NCBI GenBank assembly: GCA_020639075.1
Contig: JACKHI010000001.1
Span: forward strand, 4,836,001 to 4,900,000
Source of the DNA: Phycisphaerales bacterium
GTDB lineage: Bacteria > Planctomycetota > Phycisphaerae > UBA1845 > UTPLA1
Direction of reading: 5' to 3'
Length of the DNA stretch: 64,000 nt
Shown: positions 46,190-55,571 of the stretch, piece after piece
Position numbering within the stretch: the first letter of the stretch is position 1
How the letters are laid out: each line of letters starts with the position of its first letter
Translations under genes and position numbers: made by a program
Notes under the pieces: generated by a model
The model's input: the letters and a program-made list of their open reading frames with translations, nothing else
What the model was told of the DNA's origin: nothing
Database searches by the model: none

Positions 46190-46366
46190 TTACCGTCGCT
46201 TCTTGGTCGCCTTCTTGGTGGCGGCCTTCTTGCGTCGCTTCTTGCCGGCCTTCTTCGTGGCCTTCTTCTTCGTAGCCTTCTTGGCGGTCTTCTTGGCCGC
46301 CTTCTTCCTCGTGGCCTTCTTCTTCGTGGCCTTCTTCTTGGTGGCGCTCTTCTTCTTCTTTGCCAT
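46190..46366 (-). CDS. histone H1-like Lys/Ala-rich small protein
   Basis: 58 residues from ATG 46366, with an excellent ribosome site (AGGAGGTGACGC). Nearly all residues are Lys, Ala, Thr and Arg in KKATKKKAT-type repeats, as in bacterial histone H1-like proteins. It should bind DNA or RNA without fixed structure. The tail of Lon in this window has similar composition. Confidence 0.8.
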   Translation of the reverse strand: MAKKKKSATKKKATKKKATRKKAAKKTAKKATKKKATKKAGKKRRKKAATKKATKKRR

Positions 46367-46474
46367 TAGCGTCACCTCCTTTCTGTGAAAAAAGTCTAGA
46401 GACAGCCAAAACGTTGTCAACTAAAAACTTGACCGTCTTACCTAAATTCTTATTCGGCACCTTTAACCGTTTTC

Positions 46475-47200
46475 ATGAATAATGGGCGCATGACTTGCAA
46501 CGAACGACATCATCACAACGCGCCGCGCGCGGTCATTTTCGATCTCGACGGAACACTCGTCGACTCCCTCAACGACATCGCCAACGCGATCAATGAAGCG
46601 CTCTCCAACATCGGTCTCTCACAGGTCGACAGCGCGCGAATTCGAACATGGGTCGGAGATGGACTGCCCGCACTCTGCGACCGCGCTGCGACATACGTCG
46701 ACGCGGCGCACAGGTCCGATCAACTGCTCGTAGAGGCACGACGAACCTATGACGCGCACTGCACGCGCACGACAGTGCCTTATCCCAACGTGTTGGAAAC
46801 ACTAGACTTAATGAATCGAGCTCGGGTTCCGATGGCGGTGCTTTCCAACAAGCCCGATCCATTCGTCGCGCGGATCATCGCGCATCTTGCGCTTGAAAAG
46901 TACTTCGTTGCATGTCGTGGTTATCGAACGGAGGCGGACAAAAAACCCTCGCCGCGCGTCGCGTTGATGCTCGCCGAAATGCTAAGCGCGCCGCCCGGAC
47001 GCGTCGCTGTTGTCGGCGATTCGACCGTCGATATCGAGACGGCGCAGAACGCAAACATGCGTTCGATCGGCGTCACTTGGGGCCTCCAAAGTCGCGAAAA
47101 AATTTCTCAAAAAAATCCTGATTGGATCGTCGACGACGCGCTGGAAATTTTGAAAATTTTTCAGGTCGACTCGACGGATTTGACGGAAGGTCGAGCATGA
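46475..47200 (+). CDS. gph: phosphoglycolate phosphatase-like HAD hydrolase
   Basis: 241 residues from ATG 46475 (ATG 46490 also possible). HAD motifs: VIFDLDGTLVDS (nucleophile Asp), AVLSNKP (motif II Ser), RTEADKKPSPR (motif III Lys) and VVGDSTVDIETAQNANM (motif IV acids). Cap-domain size fits the Gph group, which removes 2-phosphoglycolate. Other phosphate monoesters remain possible. The last part of the gene is A/T-rich. Confidence 0.85.
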   Translation: MNNGRMTCNERHHHNAPRAVIFDLDGTLVDSLNDIANAINEALSNIGLSQVDSARIRTWVGDGLPALCDRAATYVDAAHRSDQLLVEARRTYDAHCTRTTVPYPNVLETLDLMNRARVPMAVLSNKPDPFVARIIAHLALEKYFVACRGYRTEADKKPSPRVALMLAEMLSAPPGRVAVVGDSTVDIETAQNANMRSIGVTWGLQSREKISQKNPDWIVDDALEILKIFQVDSTDLTEGRA

Positions 47201-47323
47201 AAAGGGTGTACACCCCGGTTCGCGCGACCTGGGAATCGCGCGTCGACACACCCTCATCGTTGACAGGTGCGCCACATGTCATTGATGGCGCTCAATCGAA
47301 CGCGGCTTACCGTGATGCCATGG

Positions 47324-48271
47324 TTAATCGGACCATGCAACATCGTTCGTGTCGAACACAGGGCCTTCGCTGCAGCATAGGGCGTAGCGCCAACCGTCCT
47401 CTGCCCGATCGTCTTTCACCTTGACGACGCATGATTGACACGTGCCCATTCCACATGCCATCACCCGCTCAAGTGCGACTTGACACGGCAATTCGAACGC
47501 TTTCGCGAGCGATGCAACAGCTTCGAGCATCGGCTCTGGTCCACACGCAAACACATGCAACGGCGCGCCGGGATTCTGTTCGATCACGCTCCGCATGGCG
47601 ACTGTCACGCGTCCGAGAACGCCGCATGATCCGTCGTCCGTCGTGATGATCGTCTCGATTCCGAACTCGGCGAACTCCGCCGCGCAGGGGCTGAATTCCG
47701 CTATGTTTGTTGGGGGTTTTGTCAAAGTCAGCGGCACGAGTGATTCCGTTTGCGCACCGAAAATGGCGTGCGTTGCGATGCCTTCACGGGACAGCGCTTC
47801 GCCAAGCCATCGAATCGGCGGCAGGCCCACGCCGCCGGCAATCAGCAACGCGTGAGCGCGCGAATCCGGAAGACGAAACGGCGAACCGAGCGGACCCAGC
47901 ACGTCGATCTCGTCTCCGGGCATGCGAGCATTCAGCCAGGCCGTGCCGGGTCCGACAACGCGCCCCATGATGTCGATTTCGCAACGGCGGCCCTTCCGGC
48001 GCAGACCGCCGATGCTGAAAGGACGACGCAACAAGATGCCGGCGTCGGCCGTTCGAACATCGATCGCCTCCGAATTGACTTTACTCGCGTTCGGCGTCCG
48101 ATAGGTCGGCGATGCGCAAAGCACCTGAATGAACTGGCCGGGCTCGGCAGGGGGGAAGTCGTCGATGCAGATCGTCAGCTCGAAATGCTCGCGACAAGGC
48201 ATGCGCCGACGTGTAACACGACCTACGAAAATCCCTCGTTCGTGGTGATCTCGTTCGCTCATCCCGTGCAT
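47324..48271 (-). CDS. pyrK: PyrK-like dihydroorotate dehydrogenase electron-transfer subunit
   Basis: 315 residues from ATG 48271 (ATG 48262 also possible). FAD/NAD-binding oxidoreductase fold: ILLRRPFSIGG (flavin), LLIAGGVGLPPIRWLGEAL (NAD), CGPEPMLEAVASLAK, and a C-terminal 2Fe-2S Cys cluster CGMGTCQSCVVKV...YALCC. In pyrimidine synthesis it carries electrons from dihydroorotate dehydrogenase PyrD to NAD+. No pyrD is adjacent here, so related ferredoxin-NADP reductase roles stay open. Confidence 0.85.
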   Translation of the reverse strand: MHGMSERDHHERGIFVGRVTRRRMPCREHFELTICIDDFPPAEPGQFIQVLCASPTYRTPNASKVNSEAIDVRTADAGILLRRPFSIGGLRRKGRRCEIDIMGRVVGPGTAWLNARMPGDEIDVLGPLGSPFRLPDSRAHALLIAGGVGLPPIRWLGEALSREGIATHAIFGAQTESLVPLTLTKPPTNIAEFSPCAAEFAEFGIETIITTDDGSCGVLGRVTVAMRSVIEQNPGAPLHVFACGPEPMLEAVASLAKAFELPCQVALERVMACGMGTCQSCVVKVKDDRAEDGWRYALCCSEGPVFDTNDVAWSD

Positions 48272-48452
48272 GCTACTGGCAACGATATCGTATCGCAGCC
48301 ATGACTCACACCAATCCTCTCGCGTGACACAGACATCGTGCGATAACACGCATGGATCTCTCGTGCAGATCGCTGCGCGCTCTTCATGTGCCTTGTGAAA
48401 TGGAACTTGCGCCGCGCGACGTGATGAATGATGTTGTGAATTGCGATGGTGT

Positions 48453-48493
48453 AAAAAAACCTCCGGCACAGGACATTTGCCCTGTGCCGGAGG
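48453..48493 (-). terminator. terminator of the small RNA
   Basis: CCTCCGGCACAGG (48493-48481 on the reverse strand), eight-base loop and CCTGTGCCGGAGG, a perfect 13-bp stem, then seven T (48459-48453). Confidence 0.9.
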
Positions 48494-48568
48494 AGCGCCA
48501 CGGCTAGAAGTAGCCGTTAGTCGTGGCGGTTAGCCGCTTGCGAAGGGTCGTGGGTTTCCCCACAACGC
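48453..48568 (-). ncRNA. probable small RNA, about 115 nt
   Basis: On the reverse strand a near-consensus promoter (48603-48575) is followed by a transcript without ORF and a strong terminator. Predicted hairpins: GTGGG-GAAA-CCCAC (GNRA loop), ACGGCTA-CTTC-TAGCCGT, and the 13-bp terminator stem. The sequence GCGGCTAAC also occurs in the short transcription unit at 44011-44140. No known RNA family recognised. Confidence 0.65.
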
Positions 48569-48574
48569 TGTTGG

Positions 48575-48603
48575 ACTCTATCAAATCGATGATAGGGTGT
48601 CAA
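48575..48603 (-). promoter_or_regulatory. strong sigma70-type promoter of the small RNA
   Basis: On the reverse strand TTGACA (48603-48598), exactly 17-bp spacer, TAGAGT (48580-48575). The spacer is A/T-rich. This is the best promoter match found in the window. Confidence 0.75.
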
Positions 48604-48988
48604 ACAATCATTGGCTTTTTTTGAGTCTCGGATGAGCTGTGTAACTATTTGATATTACATGTTTTATATGCATTGTTTGCCGCCTTGTCGTAACTCCTGA
48701 CGCCCCCTGAGGATGGCTCAGATCGAAGACTCCCTATTCACGATTGGCAAGCCACTGGGTAATATTGCCATGTAAGGCGACGGTCGACAGTCGTGTTGCG
48801 GGCGAATGCTGTTGCAGCGTCGGCGGGGGGCTTGGCAACCCTCCATGATGCGAGACCCGTCGCACTTTGCGCAACCGGCGGCACCTTTCCCCAGCCGCTT
48901 GAATCCCCGATCGGGCTTCCGTATCTTGCGGCCTCGCGCAAAATCTGCCGGCGATGCGGCTCGGCGTACGTAAGGGTAGAATTCAGCC
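48604..48988 (+). other. intergenic region upstream of ffh
   Basis: 385 bp. The first 60 bp are A/T-rich (TGATATTACATG, TTTTATATGC), plausibly the ffh promoter region. The rest contains no convincing gene or repeat. Confidence 0.4.
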
Positions 48989-50428
48989 ATGTTTGACGCA
49001 CTCCAGGATCGATTCAGCGACGTTTTCCGCAAACTCCGCGGCCGAGGCCGCATTACGGAGGACAATGTCCGCGAAGTCATGCGGGATGTACGAACCGCCC
49101 TCCTCGAGGCCGACGTCCATCTGGATGTCGTCAAGACATTCACCCAGCGCGTGACTGAGAAGGCCGTCGGTGAAGAGGTCATCAAGACGCTCAATCCAGA
49201 CGAGCTCATGGTCAAGATCGTCCACGACGAGCTCGTGGGCCTCATGGGCCCGATCGACTCGCGCATACCCTGGGTCGCCGGCGGTCCGACCGTCATTCTC
49301 ATGGCCGGCTTGCAGGGCTCCGGTAAGACGACGACCTGCGCGAAGCTCGCCAAGTACTGCATCGCCAAAGGCAAGAAGCCCATGATGGTCGCGGCCGACT
49401 TGAAGCGACCAGCCGCTATCGATCAGCTCGAGACATTGGGCCAACAGCTCAACGTGCCTGTCTACGTCGAACGCGATCATCAGAATCCCGTGAAAGTCTG
49501 TCGCAACGGTGTCGCCGATGCGAAGAAGAAACTCCTCGACGTCGTCATCCTCGATACCGCGGGTCGGCTCTCCATCGACGAAGAGCTGATGAAGGAAGTT
49601 GCCAACATCGCGGGGACGACGAATCCGCATCAGATCTACCTCGTCCTCGACGCGATGACCGGCCAGGACGCCGTCAACACCGCAAAGCACTTCAATGAAC
49701 GGCTGGAGCTCGACGGCGTCATCATGACGAAGTTCGACTCCGACACGCGCGGCGGCGCCATCCTCAGCGTCAAGAGCATCGTCCAGAAGCCGATCAAGTT
49801 CATCGGTGTCGGCGAAAAGCTGGATCGCCTCGAAGAGTTCCATCCCGATCGCATGGCCGGCCGCATCCTGGGCATGGGCGACATCGTTTCGCTCGTCGAA
49901 CAGGCCCAGCAGCAGGTCACGGCCGAAGACGCCGCCAAGCTCGAAGCGAAAATGGCCAAAGGCCAGCTCAGCCTCGACGACTTCATCAACCAGATGGACA
50001 AAGTCATGGGCGGTCGCTCCATGAAAGACATGCTCAAGATGATCCCAGGCGTCGGCAAGATGATGCGCGACACGGAGCTGAACATCGACGAAGGCGAGAT
50101 CCGCCGAATGAAGGCGATTGTCCACTCGATGACGCCCAAGGAAAAAGAAAACCCGAAGATCATCGACGCATCGCGCCGCCGCCGCATCGCCCGCGGCAGC
50201 GGCGCCGGCACGGAAGACGTCTCCGGCCTCTGCAAACAATTCCTCCAGGCGCGCGACGTCATGAAGAGCATGGCCGGCATGAGCATGATGGACCGAATGA
50301 AGTTCGGCTCGCAGTTCGCACAAATGTCGATGGCGGGCCAGATGCCGCAGGTTAAGAGCACAACCCGCGCGAAGTACAAACCGGCGAAACGCGACAAGCG
50401 CAAGCAGCGCAAACGCAAAAGCCGGTAG
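48989..50428 (+). CDS. ffh: signal recognition particle protein Ffh
   Basis: 479 residues from ATG 48989. N domain helices (DRFSDVFRKLRGRGRITEDN), the G domain with GLQGSGKTTTCAKLA (P loop), DTAGRLSIDE, TKFDSDTRGG and GVGEKLDRLEEF, and the Met-rich M domain (MKSMAGMSMMDRMKF) that binds signal sequences and 4.5S RNA. It targets nascent membrane proteins together with FtsY. The C-terminus is strongly basic. Overlapping reverse frames are shadows. Confidence 0.97.
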   Translation: MFDALQDRFSDVFRKLRGRGRITEDNVREVMRDVRTALLEADVHLDVVKTFTQRVTEKAVGEEVIKTLNPDELMVKIVHDELVGLMGPIDSRIPWVAGGPTVILMAGLQGSGKTTTCAKLAKYCIAKGKKPMMVAADLKRPAAIDQLETLGQQLNVPVYVERDHQNPVKVCRNGVADAKKKLLDVVILDTAGRLSIDEELMKEVANIAGTTNPHQIYLVLDAMTGQDAVNTAKHFNERLELDGVIMTKFDSDTRGGAILSVKSIVQKPIKFIGVGEKLDRLEEFHPDRMAGRILGMGDIVSLVEQAQQQVTAEDAAKLEAKMAKGQLSLDDFINQMDKVMGGRSMKDMLKMIPGVGKMMRDTELNIDEGEIRRMKAIVHSMTPKEKENPKIIDASRRRRIARGSGAGTEDVSGLCKQFLQARDVMKSMAGMSMMDRMKFGSQFAQMSMAGQMPQVKSTTRAKYKPAKRDKRKQRKRKSR

Positions 50429-51476
50429 GAAAGCTGAAACGCAAGAAGCTGAAAGCCGAAAAGGCGGGTGGCCCATCGCTTCAGCGGTGGGGTCGCGACG
50501 ATCGACCGCGAGCAACTCCTCGGCCGCGCGTTGCACATCGTTCGATTGATTTTTTCGTGCAAAGTCCCGCAAAGTGTCGCAAAGTGTCGCAAATTCGTGC
50601 AAACGGATCGCGTGGGCCATCGCTTCAGCGGTGAGGTCTCGACGAGAGGTCGCGAGCAAGCTGTTTGGGTCGCCGTGCCGATCCATCGCGCGAATTCCTC
50701 GGTCCAGTCTGTATGCCCGGCGTGATTTTCCGGATTTTCCTGTAATGGGACCATTTGCGGCGACATCGCAATCGTGCAAATGCGCGCGCCCCCCGCAAAT
50801 TGGCGCAAATTGTGCAAATTTTCGCCGCGTGATGACGAGGTATTGCGCGGGATGTTGCTTGTCGCCGCAGTCATGCCGCTTGTAATGCTTGGGCGGCGCT
50901 CCGGGGAAGTTGTGAGTTGTCAGTACTCAGTACTCAGTGTTCAGTCTTGCGCCGTCGGTCCGCGTTGCCGCGTCAAACGGCGGCAACAGACGACTGATGA
51001 CTGAACACTGCGCGGGCGCGGGCGCCCCATCCCATTTGAATGCAAAGGGTGGGGGATCGTTCGGACGCACAAGAACTCGTCACTTGTCATTCGCAACTCG
51101 CCACTCGGCACTCGCGCCCCTGAAATTGGCCGTCGCCCCGCATTGCTTTCGCAATTTGTGACTAAATTGGCCCGAGCAGTCCAACGTCTGCGGCGGCGAG
51201 TGGCAGTTCCGGTCGGCAATGGGGCATTTCTGCGGTGGCGATTGGCATTTCTTTCGCGAAATGGGGATTGTCTGCGGCGGAGTTTCCACTTCTTGCGGCA
51301 AAAAGTGGAAGTTCTGCGATAGCATCTGGATTTGGCGGGGCGGGATGTGGACAATTGTTTGTCGTGCGGGAAGTCGTTGCGCGGTCGGCGCTTCGACGGT
51401 TTGAATCCGCTCCGCCGCAGGCGGTTTGTTCGACGGGTTGCGCCGGTCGGGGGTCGGACTGCATTCGCGAACGAGC
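50429..51476. other. repeat-rich non-coding spacer
   Basis: About 1.05 kb without a credible gene. It holds two REP-like hairpins of the CCCATCGCTTCAGCGGTGG type (50465-50500 and 50611-50640), a short tandem run of GCAAAGTGTC units (about 50558-50605), GT/CAGTACTC-type microrepeats (50908-50944, 51075-51112), and a GGCGGCGATTGGCA-type degenerate repeat (51180-51300). This looks like accessory DNA ahead of the Shedu cassette. Confidence 0.5.
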
Positions 51477-51512
51477 AAGGGGGCGGCTGCCCCCTTAACG
51501 ATCCCCCGCTGA
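51477..51512 (+). repeat. left 36-bp inverted repeat flanking the Shedu/Sll1717 cassette
   Basis: This 36-bp stretch is repeated in inverted orientation at 54672-54707 with one mismatch. It contains its own palindrome (AAGGGGGC-GGCT-GCCCCCTT). It could be a cassette end or one of the genome's REP types. Confidence 0.65.
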
Positions 51513-51724
51513 TGGCGAGAGCGGGCGGGGAGTCTGTTATGATGAGCGCGCGGAGCGTGCCGACGAGGCCGGATACGCACTTGCAGTTTGCGGTTCACGC
51601 CGTGGCCGATGCGCTGGCGGACAAGCCGGCCAGTGGTACCCTCAGACGCCAACGGTTGCCGACCGTTCCAGCCGCCGCCCGCGCGGTCGCCGTACGGCCC
51701 GATGGCCAGCATTGAGGCAAATGA

Positions 51725-52861
51725 ATGTCGAAGGGGCAACTTCCACCGAGTGTATCTGTAGACGATCTTCTCGTTCGTATAAGAAAGGCGCAGGCAAATC
51801 CGAACGTTGGCCGAATTACGAATACAATTTTGCGTGATGGGCCGCAGGCATTTCAGATCGCCACGCTAATGGAGATCATCGATCCGACGAGCGGAGATTT
51901 CCATCACTACTCGCTCAGAATAGACCAAGTCGATCGAAAAAAGACGGGATGGTTTGCAAGACCCGAGCGTAGCGTTCGGCTTGAGGGGGGAGAGAAGGAC
52001 GCGATTGGTGCACTCCACAAGTTTCTGCAAGCGATCGACTCCAAGATATTCGCCGCCGCCGATGGCGAGCTACATCTAATATCGTCACCCGATTTCGAAA
52101 AGCTGGCAAACCTCATTGAGTGCGTGCCAAAACTACCTTCTGCCGATCGAGTCGAACTCCTCGGGTCCATCGCATCTCACCTTGACGACCCGGAGGTGGA
52201 TCCAGTGCTACTTCAGCAATCCCTATCACATGCGAAGTCGGGCGTTTTGAGGCAAATCGCCGTCGCGGCGAGAATAACCGAGTATCGAAACGCCATAACC
52301 ATTGCCGAAGCCCTGATCGAGGGGAACTGCAACAAGGAGTCTGAGTTACAGCGGTTTCTATCCACTCATCCCTGGATGTTTGGAAGTGAATATAGTGAGC
52401 TCCTCGACCGGCGTACCTGGACGCGCGACGATCGGCAGGACTTTATGCTCAGGCGCACCGTAGATGGGTATCTCGAAATCATCGAAATAAAGACGCCATT
52501 TCCCGATCCGCTACTTCGCGACGACCAATCTCACGGAAGCACATATCCGTCAGCCGCGCTTTCCGCCACAATTGGCCAAGTAATGCGCTACATCGAAGAA
52601 ATAGAACGCAGCCGAGACCAGATACGGTCGAAAGATGGTGAGGACCCGCTAAAGATCCGGGGGCGGATCATAATTGGCCGGGATGGCGACGACGCTCAGC
52701 AACATGGGCTTCGCCTGCTCAATGCGCATTTGACGCAAATCGAGATTCTGACATTCGACCAATTGCTCCGAATCGCGAAGCGCGTTATTGGGGTATTTGA
52801 GAACCAACGCAACTTAGATTTGCCATCGCCGCTCGTTGAAAGCGATGACATTCCGTTTTGA
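51725..52861 (+). CDS. Shedu-type (DUF4263) anti-phage nuclease protein
   Basis: 378 residues from ATG 51725. N-terminal 190 residues are a variable sensor region. The C-terminal part reads KESELQRFLSTHPWMFGSEY, then RQDFMLRRTVDGYLEIIEIK, the PD-(D/E)xK-like nuclease core (Asp about 239, Glu about 255, Lys about 257), and later GQVMRYIEEIE, as in the DUF4263/SduA family. Shedu alone can defend against phage by cleaving nucleic acid. GC is lower than in the neighbouring core genes, suggesting acquisition. It faces the ATPase gene convergently with 31 bp between stops. Confidence 0.82.
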   Translation: MSKGQLPPSVSVDDLLVRIRKAQANPNVGRITNTILRDGPQAFQIATLMEIIDPTSGDFHHYSLRIDQVDRKKTGWFARPERSVRLEGGEKDAIGALHKFLQAIDSKIFAAADGELHLISSPDFEKLANLIECVPKLPSADRVELLGSIASHLDDPEVDPVLLQQSLSHAKSGVLRQIAVAARITEYRNAITIAEALIEGNCNKESELQRFLSTHPWMFGSEYSELLDRRTWTRDDRQDFMLRRTVDGYLEIIEIKTPFPDPLLRDDQSHGSTYPSAALSATIGQVMRYIEEIERSRDQIRSKDGEDPLKIRGRIIIGRDGDDAQQHGLRLLNAHLTQIEILTFDQLLRIAKRVIGVFENQRNLDLPSPLVESDDIPF

Positions 52862-52892
52862 GTGGTTTGGTCGGGCTGCAGTAATGAGAAGG

Positions 52893-54350
52893 TCACGCCG
52901 CGTCAATGCTGACCTCAAGTCTGCGGTAGATTTCTTCAGGATCGTCCGGCTGTAGCGCCCAGCGATATGCAGGGTGGATTTCCCATGCAAAACCGAAGTC
53001 CGCAAACTCACTCGATAGGTATCTGTTTTCCTCAAAGTAACTTCGCACAATCCCGTCGCTCGTTTCCTTCCTCGCCGTTAGAAAATTGATCTTGTACAAG
53101 AACGAAGCCAGATCCTTATTTGTGGCTCGTCTACCGTTCTTGAACACAAAATCACCCGACTCGCTAATGTTGTCTATCTTTTTCAATAAAGCGTCGGTCG
53201 AGTATTGGTAACCTGTCTTCGCTCGCCGCTCTACTTTGTTCGGCTTCATGTTGAGCAAGAGTCGCTCGATATCAGGTAGTTCTGAGCGAAACTCGTTAAT
53301 CGTATCTTGAATGCGTCCTTGAGAGTAGTCAGGAAAGACCGCCTTGAAATGTGAGGTTCGGATGAGCGAATCGCGTGATTCACGTGTCATTCTCGCCGCC
53401 AAGGTACAGAGCTTGACAAGATCGCGAGGCCTCTTCCTGATTAAAGACATTAACACGCGGTACATAGGAATGTTCTTCCAGTGTCCTTGGCCCATGAACC
53501 GCGGCTCCACGACAGGGTCTAGATAACGCGCTAGGACTGATTGATGCTGACCGAGTAGCGCGGCCTCGTCGGCATCCCGGCCAAAAAACGTCTCTATGCG
53601 CTTAACAAGTAGGGCGAAAATCTCGTGATTCGTCCATTTTTGCCAAAGAACGGATCCTTCGATCTTGTCCGTGGACTCATCCGACGTACGTACGAGATAG
53701 TACACGTCCGATCTCAAACTGATCCGAAATCGAATGCCTCGGCTCGCCGATGCAATGTCTCGAACGGCATTAAGTAGGGCGGAGATGCGTACCACGTCCT
53801 CACGTCGTCCTTGCCAGCCTCGGTCGAGATCGTCAAGGTAAACCGTGATCACACGAGAACTTAGAAAGTGTGCAAGAAGGGCTTGCTTTGCGGGTGCAAG
53901 GTTCAATTTGTGATTGTCTTTCAAGGTCTCAGCGATTAGGTCGACAAGTTGCGCGCCCTTTCTCGCTATTTTTCCCGAGACATTGTTAACCGATGCGCCC
54001 ATTGCGTTCGCTGCCTTTCGGGCAATGATCTCAAGCAGACCTTCGGTCCACAAATGAATCGCCTTCAGGAAGCTCTGGTTCTCTGTCGCGATGTCGGCAA
54101 TATCGTTTGGCCGTATTAGAATCGCGACTTTCTGCTTGTCGCGATCTTCGCGCATCGCTATCTGAAAGAGCGCAGATTTTCCAATGCCTTTATGGCCAAC
54201 AAGAATTCGGACTGGAAGGTCGGTAACGACTTGTTCATAGACCGCGGACTTGAAGTAGTATTCGCGGAGCCGATCAGGCTCCTCGTCCTCTGCCGCTTCA
54301 TGGCCGAACAGCCGTTGAATTTCGAGTTCGGAAAATTGTAATCCGGCCAT
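52893..54350 (-). CDS. Sll1717-type P-loop ATPase
   Basis: 485 residues from ATG 54350. Walker A GHKGIGKSALF (52-62) and Walker B VITVYLDDLDRG (about 168-179), with ISLRSDVYYLVR as a sensor-like segment. The C-terminal half is helical without known fold. This matches the Sll1717 family of single-gene P-loop ATPases, related to KAP/STAND-type ATPases seen in defence islands. It lies beside a Shedu gene and both share lowered GC. Cooperation is possible, but convergent orientation means they are not in one operon. Confidence 0.8.
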   Translation of the reverse strand: MAGLQFSELEIQRLFGHEAAEDEEPDRLREYYFKSAVYEQVVTDLPVRILVGHKGIGKSALFQIAMREDRDKQKVAILIRPNDIADIATENQSFLKAIHLWTEGLLEIIARKAANAMGASVNNVSGKIARKGAQLVDLIAETLKDNHKLNLAPAKQALLAHFLSSRVITVYLDDLDRGWQGRREDVVRISALLNAVRDIASASRGIRFRISLRSDVYYLVRTSDESTDKIEGSVLWQKWTNHEIFALLVKRIETFFGRDADEAALLGQHQSVLARYLDPVVEPRFMGQGHWKNIPMYRVLMSLIRKRPRDLVKLCTLAARMTRESRDSLIRTSHFKAVFPDYSQGRIQDTINEFRSELPDIERLLLNMKPNKVERRAKTGYQYSTDALLKKIDNISESGDFVFKNGRRATNKDLASFLYKINFLTARKETSDGIVRSYFEENRYLSSEFADFGFAWEIHPAYRWALQPDDPEEIYRRLEVSIDAA

Positions 54351-54671
54351 CTTCAGACACCCTCCTTGATCGTTCCGAAATACAGTGCTTGCCCCGGAAA
54401 CCGGGGGGCTAATACAGGAAGCGATCGTGCACGCGAATTCTCAGCGAGATCAGCACTGTTCATCGGTGAGCCGAGTACGCCGTCCGCGCCCTCGCTCGAT
54501 GGTTTGCACGAGAAATTTGCAATCATATTGACAACCTGATGACGCGCACGCTTTCTGGTCACTCATGACTGTTTTTCAAGCCGAACCGGGCACGGCGCTT
54601 CCGATTTATTGGGATTCTAACACCAGAGCTGTCGTAGTGGGAGTTTCGCCGGTGAGTCTTATGCGTCTAAG

Positions 54672-54707
54672 TCAGCGGGGGATCGTTAAGGGGGCAGCCG
54701 CCCCTTT
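54672..54707 (-). repeat. right 36-bp inverted repeat flanking the Shedu/Sll1717 cassette
   Basis: Inverted copy of 51477-51512, 35 of 36 positions identical. The distance between the outer edges is 3.2 kb and encloses exactly the two cassette genes. Confidence 0.65.
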
Positions 54708-55220
54708 GACACCTGCGCATGCAGCACGGCGACCAGCGGCGCCGGCGGGTCGACAGGCGTCTCGCATTTTTCCGGCAGCGCTGAGAGCGCATCACACCGG
54801 CGGTGCTCGACCGGCGTGCGGGCGCCGGCATTTCTTATGCGGGCCGCAGCTTTCTTCTAGTTCATCACTGAATACTGGCGGGCGAGCATCGACCTGCGAT
54901 GGAGTCGTGTTTGCGGTCGGCCGTTGTCAAGATTGGATCGGTGGGATTTCAGATTTGAGGATTTGAGATTTCAGAAGGGGGCGGGCGTTGCGAATGATCT
55001 GGGGGCGGCCGGTTTGTGCGGGATGGGGTCGTGTTTGCTGCGAACAATTTGACGCCTTCAAGTCTGTAACGCACTTTCAGTGCTCGCTTCGGGGGGTGGG
55101 TTCGTGACCCAGGGCTGCGTTTGACCGCTTCGCGGTCTGCACTTGCCCCGGGCTACCGTAGGTCACGCTTTCAGCGTGCGTGCGGCAGCGATCGATTGGG
55201 GCGTTGGTCTGCGCGACCGG
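54708..55220. other. non-coding spacer after the cassette
   Basis: No credible gene. It contains a GATTTCAGATTTGAGGATTTG-like microrepeat (about 54946-54976) and a possible remnant of the 321-element end (GTTCATCACTGAATAC, about 54860). Confidence 0.35.
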
Positions 55221-55372
55221 CACTGGGTGGCAAGCACCCAGTGGCACGATGGCGAAGCACCCAGTGGCACGATGACGACGCCCCAGTGATACGATGATGA
55301 CGAAGCCCCAGCGGTACAATGATAACGAAGCCCCAGTGGCACGATGCAGACGAGGCCCCAGTAACACGATCA
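55221..55372. repeat. degenerate tandem repeat, CCAGTGGCACGATG units
   Basis: It opens with a perfect palindrome CACTGGGTG-GCAAG-CACCCAGTG (55221-55243). About six units of 22-25 bp follow (CCCAGTGGCACGATG, CCCAGTGATACGATG, CCCAGCGGTACAATG, CCCAGTGGCACGATG, CCCAGTAACACGATC). Not CRISPR: no unique spacers. Confidence 0.7.
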
Positions 55373-55571
55373 TGGCGGGCACGCAGAGTAACGACGAAGC
55401 ACCGGCGAAGTGGATTGGCATGCGGGGGGAGGCGGAATCTCATGGAACCGCCGCGCCGCGGCGAGCGTCTCAATCAGTATGCCGTCGCCGCACGGCTCGC
55501 CCGCGGAAGCGCCTTGCCGCAATATATCGTCGACGCCGGTCGCCACGACACGACTCGAAAGGAAATCACGC

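Noticed and set aside
48983..50779. 598-codon reverse frame opposite ffh
   Set aside because: Antisense shadow; ffh motifs are complete on the other strand.
55221..55372. CRISPR array
   Set aside because: Units are degenerate and contiguous; no unique spacers and no cas genes in the window.
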